From Sipunculus nudus (lineage: Eukaryota > Annelida > Sipuncula > Golfingiida > Sipunculidae): DNA of 64,000 nt. The stretch covers positions 15,690,164-15,754,163 of the forward strand of contig CM049315.1 in NCBI GenBank assembly GCA_026874595.1, in the 5' to 3' direction. A program made the position numbers and the translations under genes. Below are positions 24,263-35,110 of the stretch, one piece after another (position 1 is the first letter of the stretch; each line of letters begins with the position of its first letter). The notes beneath the pieces were generated by a model, which saw only the letters and a list, made by a program, of their open reading frames with translations, searched no databases and was not told where the DNA came from.

Positions 24263-27200
24263 GTAAGTTTGATCATTTTTACAGTATACTTGTTGTATAT
24301 ACCAGTATACGTGAAGATTATATATAAATAAATATATACAATTACATAGGTGCACTTGTGGAACAACGAATCATTATTTTGAAAACCCAAACTGAAATAA
24401 ATGGATTACCGGTAGTCTGCGCATAAAATTACGCCTTTATATTTCATGGAAATTGAGCAGGAAACAAACATTCCTATATGCGAATGGTCAACTTCATATA
24501 ACAGATAACAGTTCAGAAATCCCGGGGTTATCGATGCTGATAAGTTTAAAAACGCGTATATGTGCATCACAATTGTGTACATCGTTTCCCAAAGTTGATA
24601 AAATTCCAGATAGTTAACTTCAAGTACAAATCTTCAAGTATACTTCCAGAACAAATCAATGTTCCTCTCTCCTATGCCCCCTCAATGTTCTTATATATGA
24701 AAAGTAATTGAATATTTAAAGACTTCTGCAATATAGAATCTGCAGAAAACAAGGAATTGATATTCTTACTTTCCATGCATGAAGAACATAAGTGGGGTAA
24801 TACAGGTCAATAATATTATTATTATTGACTATTCAAAATTAAAAGAAATGTTTACGTCATCAGATTTCATCCAAACTCTGATAGCTTGATCAATACTATA
24901 GCATTATTACAGAATAAGAGCTATACAGACATTATATATTAAGAATAATTTTTCTATGATCAGCAATTACGTCTTTTTTTATTGAATTTTTAACATTTTT
25001 TTTTAAATTATACTTTTTTTTATTTGGTAATAATGCTTCTGTAAAATTCAGGTGAAAGGAAAGGCCCACCTGATAGAGCACATTAGCCGTTACTTCGTGT
25101 CGTTGCCGGGTACTATACCACAAAATATATATATGATATAAATTGAAAAAGATGAAAGGGCATTCAGTGAAGTATGTTTAGCAAAACGAAGAATAACAGG
25201 GCTTGGTCTAAAAAGGGTTTTCTGTAGCAGTGATCATAGGCAGACATGGCGGGCATGATGAAAAAGCTAGCGGGACCCCGAGCGTACAAATAATAGCGAG
25301 AGGGTTAAATTGGAGGGTCAGTAATAAGGGGGCATAGAAATTCTGTGACAGAGTCTGAATCCAATGTGACGGACTCACCATAGAGGAATGTATTGGTAAA
25401 ATGACTGGGTTCGAAGAGGGGCTAAAATGTGGGCATGTCTACTTCAGAAGGATCTTCGACAGATAATCAAGATCGGACCCGGAGGCCAAAATCATTTCAC
25501 TTTTATTCGTGTGCAACGGGTCGGAGCGACCGACGGGGCATTGGGGAGGAGAGAAAATTATATATATTGTGGAGTCTCCTCCACGCGGCTTTTCATCTCC
25601 TCCTATTGTTGTTGAATAACGGAGGTCGTGTACTTTTCAGGTGTAATATACCATGTGCCGGTATGCGCGAAATGTGACTTGTCAGTTTCAGATACTGTTA
25701 CATAGCTTGCTATTACGCAGACCGAAGGATGCGTTCTTCGGCACCTCATCCAATTGTTCGGGTCAGATTCTGTCAACACAGGCACTGATAGGGGCTACCG
25801 TGGAAATCTTTGTCAACCTGGCCGAAATTGGCTGCTTTTGTCTGTCGTACCATCTGAACATAAGGCAAATCTATGTATCCTCCTCATACTCATGGTCGGT
25901 CAACAAATGCCCTCTAACCTAAGTTGTACTAAGCGTCGGTCCAGCGTGAACCCACGTACCACACACAAGCGTTACTTCTGTTACCTAGACCTTTTCCCAA
26001 TGCTCCCTTTACTTGCATTGTGTTCACAGGATTTATGTTTATTTCCAACGCCAATTCATCAGTAAAACCCATGTTTGTCTAGCCAGGATAACGGGCGATA
26101 TTAAACAAATGCCCGGGCTACTTATCGCATCTGTGGTTCCTGTCCAAACGCCTTCAAACAAAGCACGGAGGCGCAAAGTAGCGCTCGTTTTCACCCACAT
26201 TTCCCATCACTACTAAGAAAGCTGTTATCTATGTTTAATCAACAATGCTACAATCTGCGCTGGACACCATTTCTCATGCCGGCCTTCCGGTATTAACAGT
26301 TGGTGAGGTTGATTGGTGAATTTACCCTCAGCTGGTTAATGAATGACCATCAAAGCCTACAAACCATGGAAAGGGTTACGTTTCTAATTGTACCCCATTA
26401 TACAGGCCCGCATGTTTTGGGTGTAATTGGCGTGCGGGCCGCTGGACGCGTATGCAAACTGTAAAACCTAGTTAGCGCTAGCCCTTTGATATGTAAGGCA
26501 TGCACATTTACTGCAAATTTAGCTCTTATCAGTTATTTCCTTGAAGGTATTGTTAAGCCATGGTTAGTGGAAAATCTAATGGCGCAAAAAGCCAACTGAT
26601 GGGCGAGATAGAAAAGTCTAAGTGACTTCAAAGTCGGCGAAATGAGAATTATTCTAGTCACAGCCCATCGCGTATATACACCGGAGACCATGGATGGAAA
26701 TGTGTGTGGGAAGAACTGCAAGTTCATACTGTTTAACCTGTTACTGTTAAGGGTTTCTGTAAGCTATATGTTTACTATTCATTTTAGCCTTCTACGAAGC
26801 GTGTCCACGAGTTCTGTAACTCTTTTATCTTTCATTTGCTTGGTTTCCCCGCCTGTCCACACCACACAAATTGAATGTGACAACGCACTATTATCATCAT
26901 CCACAACATTGTATTATCTTTTCGGTAAATATACCATTGAGCGTTCTGCATGGCCTTTAAGTAAGGAAACATTTGTATAGCTAAATCTATTAACTTCTTC
27001 ACATTGTATACAGAACTGAGTATACAGTAGTATACGATCATAAATATATAAATAACGAATGCAGAATTTTAAATACGTTGAAAACAAATACAGTAGATAT
27101 TCTTCTGAATAATTTCAGTTGAGTATAAAATATTATATTAATCTTAATAATATTCCATTTTTTTTATAAAAAAAAAAATTATCCTAGCAACATGTCGTTG

Positions 27201-30200
27201 CTTGACATTATAACCTTAAATGCATATTTTTTTTATAATAATCGATAGCCGAATGTTAAAAAATTTCATTCCTATTTAATATGCAATTATATTATTTAGG
27301 GAAAGATTCTCTCATAATATTGCCTGAACGTTAATTGACTAATTATACATATATGTATCTGCTTCAGTGTTACATGTGTACGTGTTTCATAAGATATTGG
27401 TACCACTCGGACGATGTACTTAAATTAAACGCTTGGATGGTTTAGTATCTCTTACACACATTCCAGCGGTCGGTACACATCCACTTTTGTATTCCCGACA
27501 AAGAAAACATACGGTTCTATCCGTGCAGCTATATATCCTGATTTATGTCATGAGGAACATGTATTTATTATTCTATTAGACGATTTTATACTTTTGCTAA
27601 AAGGTTTATTTATCCCGCCTATATATGTTCAAAAACGAATTGGATTAGAAACATACTGAATGTGATTTTTTTTTTGTATTTTACATAAATACACCAGCCA
27701 TGGAGCACATGTAAATAAGGATAAGAAAATGGTATTGTAATCGTTATTTAATGGAATGGTCAGTGCAACGGTCAGGGAATAGTTGAATGGACATTGGCTA
27801 TTAGAGTTACCAACAAGAAAAGTTCCAGAAATAACAGGGACACAAAAGAGCGACAAAGAGAGGGGGATCCGTAGGGTTGGACAGTGTCCATACAGTAGGA
27901 CAGACAGCGGCATCTTTCATGATACAATCTCGGATTGTTCTTTTCACAAGAAGAATAGAATTAAACGAACCTCTGGTCAGTGAGAGCGGATGCCGTTTAA
28001 CCTCTAACCCGAAGGGTGTGATCTATTCACCCCCTCGAGTCACGGAAGTGATTACCTACAATTGATCGTGCCCTGCCCCAAGGGGTATCCCACGCCCACC
28101 GCTGGCGGGAATGACTTCAGATAGACCGTATCGTATCGTGTTTTGTTTCAGAACAAAAAGTCAGCTCCTGCCATAGAAACATGGACAAATCCTTCAAAAT
28201 CGCAGGGCCCGATAATTTCACCGCCCCTTGAATCTTATAATACACGTGCAAACACGCCAGGGTTTGTAATAAACCCGCACCGCGGCAGTGACCGGCCGGA
28301 TATCTCCGACTGAACTGTTTAAATTCTTCACCCCCTGTCATTACCCCGCCCCGCCCCGCGCACTGACCAGTCGTTGAAATTCCTTTCACTTGATTGTTTA
28401 TATGCATAATTCAGACTTTTGCTCTCTTTTGTTCGCTAACAATATCTGATTCAGAAATGTTTTATTTTTATGTCTTTAATGAACATTGACATTATTTTTT
28501 TCTGGTATTGATGTAAAAAGGTAAACAGGTAAAAGATTTTATTCATGCAATGACGCAATGCCTATTTTTTCTCAGATATTATATATCTGCTTTTAATTTT
28601 GGTAAAGAAATACAGTGAACATTTTCCAAGCTTCTTGTAGTAAGAATTATTGTAATTATAATAAAAAATTATTTTTATTATTATTCATTATTATTTTTTA
28701 TCTTTTTAGATTCCGGCACCTGCAGCGCCTCATCATCTCCCGCTGGTACAGAGAATTATTCCCCCTACGTCATTAACCGTCCCGCCAGCCCCTCTCCACA
28801 ACCTATAGACCTCTCTAAACCAAAGTCACGTGAACAGACACCGGACAAGAACCAGCTATCGCCAAGAGAAGCAACTTTGCATCCAGGGATAATTCGACCT
28901 ATTCCAGATTTCTTCAGGACTCAGCCTATGCACTTGCCGGTATGCCCGTCCCCCTTGCTACATCCTCAGTTTCCTGTTCCGCCCAGCAAGATGCTTATTG
29001 CACAGGCGTTGACGCCGACTATGTCGCCGATGACGTCAGGGCTACCAGCGTCAGTGTCGCCGATCCCAGCTTCGCCTTACGGGCTATCTGAGTTGGCAAA
29101 GAAGTCACCACCTTTGGTTCTGCCCAAACAAGGACCCAGTTCACCGGTCTTGCCTTACAACTCTGTGCCTCATGTGAGTCAAATCTGATCACTTAACCTG
29201 CTTTATTTTATCAATTATAACATCATTACTAGAACAGATTTTAGTTTCAACAAATTTACGACGCAGACCTCCAAATGCTGAAGACTACCTTATTTCGCAC
29301 GTGTCAAGGCAACTTCTTGCACATATTTCAATATTTTGTGGTACATGTTGTTATAAATCATAATTATATTATCATAATTATATTTATACAGTGAAAACCC
29401 GCGACCACCTAATTTATAGTGGTGTCATTGTAATACTTAGGTGGTCATGATGGATTGGTGCTCATGAATTAAAATATTTACTATATTATATTATATTATA
29501 TTATATTATATTATATTATATTATATTATATTATATTATATTATATTATATTATATTATATTATATTATATTTTATTAAATTATATTTTATTATATCATA
29601 TCTTATTATATTATAATTAACAGCGGCCAATGGGATCCATAGAGCTAGTGAATGGTGGGATGGGAATAAAGAATCCAATGCTGGCTAACTCCCGGTGCAA
29701 CACCCAGCCCTCCGTGCAAGAACTTGGTAAGCATAACGAACAGTTAGAAAGCACCGAGTCACTCCAGCCCGTAACCGTAGAAACATTGATAATAAACAGG
29801 TCTTTATAAAGCGCAAGTCATGTGAGAACATCAGCGCATATAATATCGTATTACATAAAGCGCGCTTGATACTTAGCTGAAAGGTATGCCACTAAGAAGA
29901 GGTCGTAGCATCGTTTTTGTCGTGTGAAGCCCTAACCTCCATTTTTCGGCGCACATCGTTTTAATTCAGACTGGAATTAAATGCCCGGTTAGCTAACCCG
30001 TACACCGCTACACAATAACGGCACGTACATCATCCCTCCCAGGGTAACGGCTACAAGTCCTGTCATATTCATATAGAGTAGTGTAAAGAGATGTTAAGAA
30101 GTCTGCTTCTTTGAATGAACCGGGTGTGGAGATGTTTATGAACCATCTCTGTGAATAGCCACGATCTGTTCCTGACCTAGTTTTATGTCTATCAATTTCT

Positions 30201-32814
30201 TCATGAAACCCGCAGGAAATGAGTAATGATATACAGGCAGATTTTTGTTTAGGTTGTATAGCTTTAGTCGTTCGGAAGTTAATCACATTGTAGTTGGTGT
30301 ATTATTAACTGTAATGCATAAATAAACAATTGTTAACACAAGATAGATATATATATATACTTATTTGCGCAACTGGTTTACAAATGATACGCAACAGAGA
30401 TAGACTGTGACATTTCTTTTGGATGAAGATATGCTAATCGATATCATTATTTGTTTTTCTCTACTGTAACTGTAGTTTATATATGTCCAGGTTTCGCAAA
30501 AAAATATTCCGCAATAGTTTACAGTATTTTTCGGGTACATGTACATCACCTTAATAATAAGATTATCACTATGGTTAATCACAGTCATGACTAATAGTCA
30601 GCTTGACTAATTGACGGAGTTTGCCGTGTGTGTGTGGCCTTTCTAACAGCACGTGTCTTGGGCGCCATTTCAGTATGTTAAGGCGTGTTTGAGTATGGCG
30701 AACATATGTGCGCGCGCAGATTTTCAATGCTGCGACATTCGCTGTACCGTAAGTAACAACAATCCACAAAAGAAGCACCTATTAGAGTAGGAAGCAGGTG
30801 TCTCCACGCACAAACTTCCCAGAGGCGGGGCTGAGGGCAACCCACTGTCGACAGGGGGCCCGTGCTCCAACCATGGCTTGTAACAGAAGGGACCGCGTGC
30901 ACGGGTTTACGTGCTGCAATACATTAATTCAGCCAAAGTAAAAGGAATACCGGGGGGCGAGTGTAATTATACCGCGGTACCGTTAAAGACTAGGTTTTCA
31001 AAGTGTGCTTGAACTTCTCTACGCACCGGTTACCTCCTACCGAGTAAATCAAAAGCGACACGACCGGCCGGCTAGGTCGTGATTTAAACCACTTTTAAAT
31101 GCACAGACTTGTAAAACTGACAAAGTTGGTATGCGCCTGTATGATATGAAACAATAACGGTATAATTTAACGGACAAGTCCATAGGTGCATAACTTATCC
31201 TGCTGATTATATACCTTAAGTTATTGTACACCACTGTGATTACATATATAATGCCTGCAGTCGTATACAATGGGTACTACGGCCCCCTCTGACCCCTGTG
31301 GTACTGTCAAAGGATTTTTATTAGAACCCACGAAAAACACCGTTTTAACGCGTGCGTGATCCGCTATACATCAAGTGTGTTCAATGTCCTTTCTATTCAA
31401 CTGCATGACAAGAATACGCTGTCTCACCTGCTACCACAACCAATGGTCACACAGCCTTAAATAGCACACCAACATTCAGGCTGATAATCAAAAATATATG
31501 TGCAAACTCTCTACCGTGATCTATACACGATAATCTACCCACGGAATCAGTGAGAGATCGCCCTCCACCAAGTCTAAACAAACCAGGCTGGACTTGCAGT
31601 AAATATTATCATTGAAACTGACGTGTACCAACGAAATAAACATACACAATGTATATGACTATCACCACTTCTGTTTTGTTCACCGTTTGCGATAAACCAA
31701 GAATTAACCCAATTCTTTAATGTTAAATTATTCTGATTTGAAACCTATTCCAGTAATGTAAATTAACATAAAAGTTTAATTCTAATTTAATTTTTATTTT
31801 ATATAACTAAATCGTAATTCCTTCCGCTTTTCATACTGTCTGAATCATGTCACTAATTCATGTATTTGTTAATTACAGGTGTACAAACAGGTGACAATCA
31901 GTTCCAGTGTAAGGTGTGCAGCAAGGTGTTCCCCTTACAGCGCCTCCTGAACCGCCACGTCAAGTGTCACAGCGACATCAAACGGTACCTGTGTTCCTTC
32001 TGCGGCAAAGGCTTCAACGACACCTTTGACCTCAAGCGGCACACTCGAACCCATACAGGTAATATATGAAATAACGTTATATACGAGTTAGAAGTCAATG
32101 GACGCTTATGTGACTCTGTAAAGAAGAATTTTGATATTCCAAGTATATGAAACAGAATGAGTAACTCAGTATCCGTTAACAGCTGCATACATTCCCTTTT
32201 CATAGAATTGTGAACAAGACCTATTTTTTTCAGCCTATTTATCATAGGTCTGCATATTTTACCTAATTTTGCCTTAGTCTTAGAGTGACTCTGAAACAAG
32301 TCATTTTGTTCTTTAGTCCCAAAAAATTACCAATTTAATATGATACTCTTTATGTATTATGTTATTTGTTTACTGAATATCAGATACATTACAGGTTAAT
32401 ATCATGTAAAACCAGGCACAATCAGCGCAAAAGGTGTTTAAATTGCTGTACATATTCCTCAGTATTTCTTAATTTATTAAATGTTATTACTAGCTATATA
32501 AAAATATGGGTTTTTTTCCAGGTGTCCGTCCGTACAAGTGTGACATGTGTGATAAAGCCTTCACTCAGCGCTGCTCCCTAGAGTCTCACTGTAGAAAAGT
32601 CCACAATGTCAAGTTTAGCTACGCCTACAAGGAACGCCGCCACAAGATGTACGTCTGTGAGGACTGCGGCTACACGTCGGGTGACCCAACAGTTCACTAT
32701 AACCATCTTAAAAAGAACCATCCCCACTCCCCCGCCCTGCTCAAGTGCTACGACAAACGCCAGTTCAAGTTCGAAGGCACCGACGTTCCCAACGGAGTAT
32801 TCCAGCTCTCATGA
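24001..32814 (+). CDS. ovo: Ovo/OVOL-family C2H2 zinc-finger transcription factor (five coding exons)
   Basis: The spliced product is 433 residues, from join(24001..24262, 28710..29173, 29624..29726, 31879..32058, 32522..32814). Seen: residues 1-9 MPKAFLVRK form a SNAG motif as in OVOL1/2 and Snail/Gfi1; residues 88-276 are Pro/Ser-rich; PIDLSK at 119-124 fits the CtBP-binding consensus. Four C2H2 fingers follow: C287/C290/H303/H307, C315/C318/H331/H335, C343/C346/H359/H364 and C382/C385/H398/H403. The spacing and the YAYKERR link before finger 4 are diagnostic of the Ovo family. Known of the family: nuclear DNA-binding regulators of epidermal and germline differentiation, mostly repressors when the SNAG-type N-terminus is present. 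The start is supported by an in-frame TGA at 23989-23991 and a G at -3. The protein is longer than human OVOL1 because of the middle region. All introns are GT-AG and all junction phases agree. No neighbouring gene is visible. Confidence 0.95.
24263..28709 (+). other. ovo intron 1 (about 4.4 kb)
   Basis: The largest intron, GTAAGT to TTTTTAG. No coding exon is supported inside it. The stretch 25.2-26.3 kb and the C-rich stretch 27.95-28.37 kb have a more balanced composition than the AT-rich remainder and contain several overlapping short ORFs with no recognisable domain. Two TAACAG motifs (24499-24504 and 24506-24511) lie close to exon 1. Intronic enhancers are plausible but unproven. Confidence 0.8.
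28710..29173 (+). CDS. ovo: ovo coding exon 2 (Pro/Ser-rich, CtBP motif)
   Basis: It completes codon 88 (GAT, Asp) and encodes residues 89-242 in phase 0 at its end. The acceptor is TCTTTTTAG at 28709 and the donor CAT|GTGAGT at 29174. The product is low-complexity, rich in Pro, Ser and Leu, with PIDLSK at 119-124 matching PxDLS. It has no zinc finger. Regions of this kind act as effector domains in Ovo proteins. Reading past the donor reaches a stop within five codons, which supports the splice site. Confidence 0.9.
29174..29623 (+). other. ovo intron 2, with TTATA microsatellite
   Basis: A 450-bp intron, GTGAGT to TTAACAG. Its 3' third is a TTATA pentanucleotide array, so the acceptor has an A/T tract in place of a normal pyrimidine tract. 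Confidence 0.85.
29482..29611 (+). repeat. (TTATA)n microsatellite in ovo intron 2
   Basis: About 18 perfect TTATA units (29482-29572) are followed by degenerate units up to about 29611. It ends roughly 12 bp before the acceptor of coding exon 3. Confidence 0.95.
29624..29726 (+). CDS. ovo: ovo coding exon 3 (small, 103 nt)
   Basis: It encodes residues 243-276 (RPMGSIELVNGG...QEL) and the first base of codon 277. The acceptor is TTAACAG at 29623 and the donor CTTG|GTAAGC at 29727. It enters in phase 0 and leaves in phase 1, so skipping it would shift the frame before the zinc fingers. No domain is recognised. It is accepted because both splice sites are good and it is the only nearby segment that joins exon 2 (phase 0) to exon 4 (phase 1). 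Confidence 0.8.
29727..31878 (+). other. ovo intron 3 (about 2.15 kb)
   Basis: GTAAGC to AATTACAG. No exon or recognised repeat is seen apart from a short TA run near 30348-30358. Confidence 0.85.
31879..32058 (+). CDS. ovo: ovo coding exon 4 (zinc fingers 1 and 2)
   Basis: It encodes residues 277-336 and the first base of 337. Finger 1 is FQCKVC...NRHVKCH (Cys 287, 290; His 303, 307). Finger 2 is YLCSFCGKGF...LKRHTRTH (Cys 315, 318; His 331, 335). The finger 2 segment GKGFNDTFDLKRH is almost invariant in animal Ovo proteins. The acceptor is TTACAG at 31878 and the donor ACAG|GTAATA at 32059. The intron falls in the TG|VRP linker between fingers 2 and 3. Confidence 0.95.
32059..32521 (+). 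other. ovo intron 4
   Basis: A 463-bp AT-rich intron, GTAATA to TTTTTTTCCAG, with a strong pyrimidine tract at its 3' end. Nothing else is seen in it. Confidence 0.9.
32522..32814 (+). CDS. ovo: ovo coding exon 5 (zinc fingers 3 and 4, C-terminus)
   Basis: It completes Gly337 and encodes residues 338-433, then TGA at 32812-32814. Finger 3 is YKCDMCDKAFTQRCSLESH with His 359 and 364. The YAYKERR segment at 370-376 and finger 4 (YVCEDCGYTS..., Cys 382, 385; His 398, 403) follow. The short tail ends VPNGVFQLS. The finger 3 and linker sequence is among the best-conserved parts of the family and fixes the identification. The tail after finger 4 is not conserved in a way I recognise. Confidence 0.95.
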
Positions 32815-33420
32815 CCTGCGACATGATCACCTGATCAGTATGCAAATGAACTGCATGGATTTTTACCAAATGCCTTTCGCGGCTATACCGGTGCTATACT
32901 TTAATACAAAACTGCAAAAACAACCATTCTTGGTTGCATATTGCCTTACTTAGTGACAATTTGTTTGTGATTAAGAAATCTCTTTGATTCATTGATGTAT
33001 TCCGCGGTTTTTCAAATTCTCTCACTTGTTGTCGTAGTCCCTTGACTTATACTGCTGGCGGTTATAGCCAAGGTCGGTTCAGAAAATGTGTTGATTTTTC
33101 CAAAAAGAGTCACTTATTTTCTCTGTATATACTACCATTATTTTAATGTCATCAGTGCCACCATTACATCATTTTTATCATCAGAATTGTATATAGATTT
33201 GTATACACTTTCACCCTGCATGATTCTCGTTTTTATGCACAAGATATCATATCAACTAACTCTCTGACCAGGCGCTAGCTGTGTTCACTTAAAATCAACC
33301 AAATGAATATCATTGCCTGGACAAATTGCCTGACCAGTGTGTCTGGCGGTATACTTTTGTACTGCGCGTTCAGATTATAGTAGATTATAGATTTTTATAA
33401 TAAAATTTGGTGAATTTTAT
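32815..33420 (+). other. ovo: ovo 3' UTR (end approximate)
   Basis: AT-rich sequence from the stop codon to a predicted cleavage zone just after the poly(A) signal. The signal is the first AATAAA after the stop. Confidence 0.65.
33399..33404 (+). terminator. Poly(A) signal AATAAA of ovo
   Basis: A canonical AATAAA is followed about 20-35 nt later by a T/GT-rich stretch (TTATTGAGTGTTC) suited to a downstream element. It lies 585 nt after the stop codon. Confidence 0.6.
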
Positions 33421-33487
33421 TGAGTGTTCATCCTTGTCTCTTCCCTTAAATTTGTGGGTATTTTGTCCAAGTGGAGGTTACCATAAA

Positions 33488-34729
33488 TAGAGAGAGAGGC
33501 AGACAGACAGACAGACAGAGACAGATAGAGAGAGGCAGACAGACAGACAGACAGAGACAGATAGAGAGAGGCAGACAGACAGACAGACAGAGACAGATAG
33601 AGAGAGACAGACAGACAGAGACAGATAGAGAGAGACAGACAGACAGACAGAGACAGATAGAGAGAGGCAGACAGACAGACAGAGACAGATAGAGAGAGGC
33701 AGACAGACAGACAGAGACAGATAGAGAGAGACAGACAGACAGACAGAGACAGATAGAGAGAGGCAGACAGACAGACAGAGACAGATAGAGAGAGGCAGAC
33801 AGACAGACAGACAGACAGAGACAGATAGAGAGAGGCAGACAGACAGACAGAGACAGATAGAGAGAGACAGACAGACAGACAGAGACAGATAGAGAGAGAC
33901 AGACAGACAGACAGAGACAGATAGAGAGAGGCAGACAGACAGACAGAGACAGATAGAGAGAGGCAGACAGACAGACAGAGACAGATAGAGAGAGACAGAC
34001 AGACAGACAGAGACAGATAGAGAGAGACAGACAGACAGACAGAGACAGATAGAGAGAGGCAGACAGACAGACAGAGACAGATAGAGAGAGGCAGACAGAC
34101 AGACAGAGACAGATAGAGAGAGACAGACAGACAGAGACAGATAGAGAGAGACAGACAGACAGACAGAGACAGATAGAGAGAGGCAGACAGACAGACAGAG
34201 ACAGATAGAGAGAGGCAGACAGACAGACAGAGACAGATAGAGAGAGACAGACAGACAGAGACAGATAGAGAGAGACAGACAGACAGACAGAGACAGATAG
34301 AGAGAGGCAGACAGACAGACAGAGACAGATAGAGAGAGACAGACAGAGACAGATAGAGAGAGACAGACAGACAGACAGAGACAGATAGAGAGAGGCAGAC
34401 AGACAGACAGAGACAGATAGAGAGAGGTAGACAGACAGACAGAGACAGATAGAGAGAGACAGACAGACAGACAGAGACAGATAGAGAGAGGCAGACAGAC
34501 AGACAGAGACAGATAGAGAGAGGCAGACAGACAGACAGACAGACAGAGACAGATAGAGAGAGGCAGACAGACAGAGACAGATAGAGAGAGGCAGACAGAC
34601 AGACAGAGACAGATAGAGAGAGGCAGACAGACAGACAGAGACAGATAGAGAGAGACAGACAGACAGACAGAGACAGATAGAGAGAGGCAGACAGACAGAC
34701 AGAGACAGATAGAGAGAGACAGACAGACA
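33488..34729 (+). repeat. Minisatellite of about 32-bp GACAGA/GATAGA units
   Basis: Roughly 1.2 kb of units of the form (CAGA)n, GACAGATAGAGAGAG, R, mostly 32 bp with 28- and 36-bp variants from gain or loss of 4-bp CAGA steps. G/A alternation after GAGAGAG marks two unit types. It begins about 65 bp after the predicted ovo cleavage site. Three minus-strand frames stay open across it only because the unit lacks stop codons there. Confidence 0.95.
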
Positions 34730-35110
34730 ATATAGAGAGTATGAGAGGGGGGGGGGAGAAAAAGGAACAGAAAAAAGACAGAGATCGAATGAGAGGGAGG
34801 TACAGAAAGTGAGAGACGGACAGACAGACAGACAAAGCGACGGACAAACAAAAATATAGAGTATGAGAGTGCAGAAAGAGCGACAGAAAAAAGACAGAGA
34901 GATAAAATAAGAGGGAGGCACAGAAAGAGGGAAGGAGAAAGACCGAGAGAGGAAGACAGACAACACTATTTAGAGAATATGAGAGTGCAGAAAAAGGAAC
35001 AGAAAAAAAGACACAGAGATAGAGAGACCGAGAGAGAGGGGGGTACAGAAAGTGAGAGACAGAGAGAGAAAAAAAGAGTGACCGAGAGACAAAGACAGAA
35101 AGAGTAACAA
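34730..35110 (+). repeat. Purine-rich degenerate continuation of the minisatellite
   Basis: GAGA/GACA-rich sequence with repeated blocks such as AGAGTATGAGAG and CAGAAAGAG. It looks like an older, diverged part of the same array. Confidence 0.7.

Noticed and set aside
24143..24331. Second plus-strand ORF over coding exon 1
   Set aside because: It is a different frame from the SNAG reading and runs past the GTAAGT donor.
25427..26216. Cluster of overlapping plus-strand ORFs in ovo intron 1
   Set aside because: No recognised domain, no consistent splice sites and several frames open together. Better read as intronic sequence of balanced composition.
28117..28407. 96-codon minus-strand ORF in intron 1
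   Set aside because: No domain. It is antisense to the C-rich intronic stretch and is consistent with chance.
32606..32953. 115-codon plus-strand ORF over exon 5
   Set aside because: A wrong-frame, Thr/Ser/Pro-rich reading of the finger-coding sequence.
33488..34729. CRISPR-like array
   Set aside because: Units are contiguous with no unique spacers, and the DNA is eukaryotic, so this is a minisatellite.
33417..34966. Three overlapping minus-strand ORFs of 457-506 codons (Ser/Leu/Cys/Val repeats)
   Set aside because: All three frames are open at once because the 32-bp GACAGA/GATAGA unit has no stop codon on that strand. The unit is not a multiple of three, so the frames only rotate the same low-complexity words.
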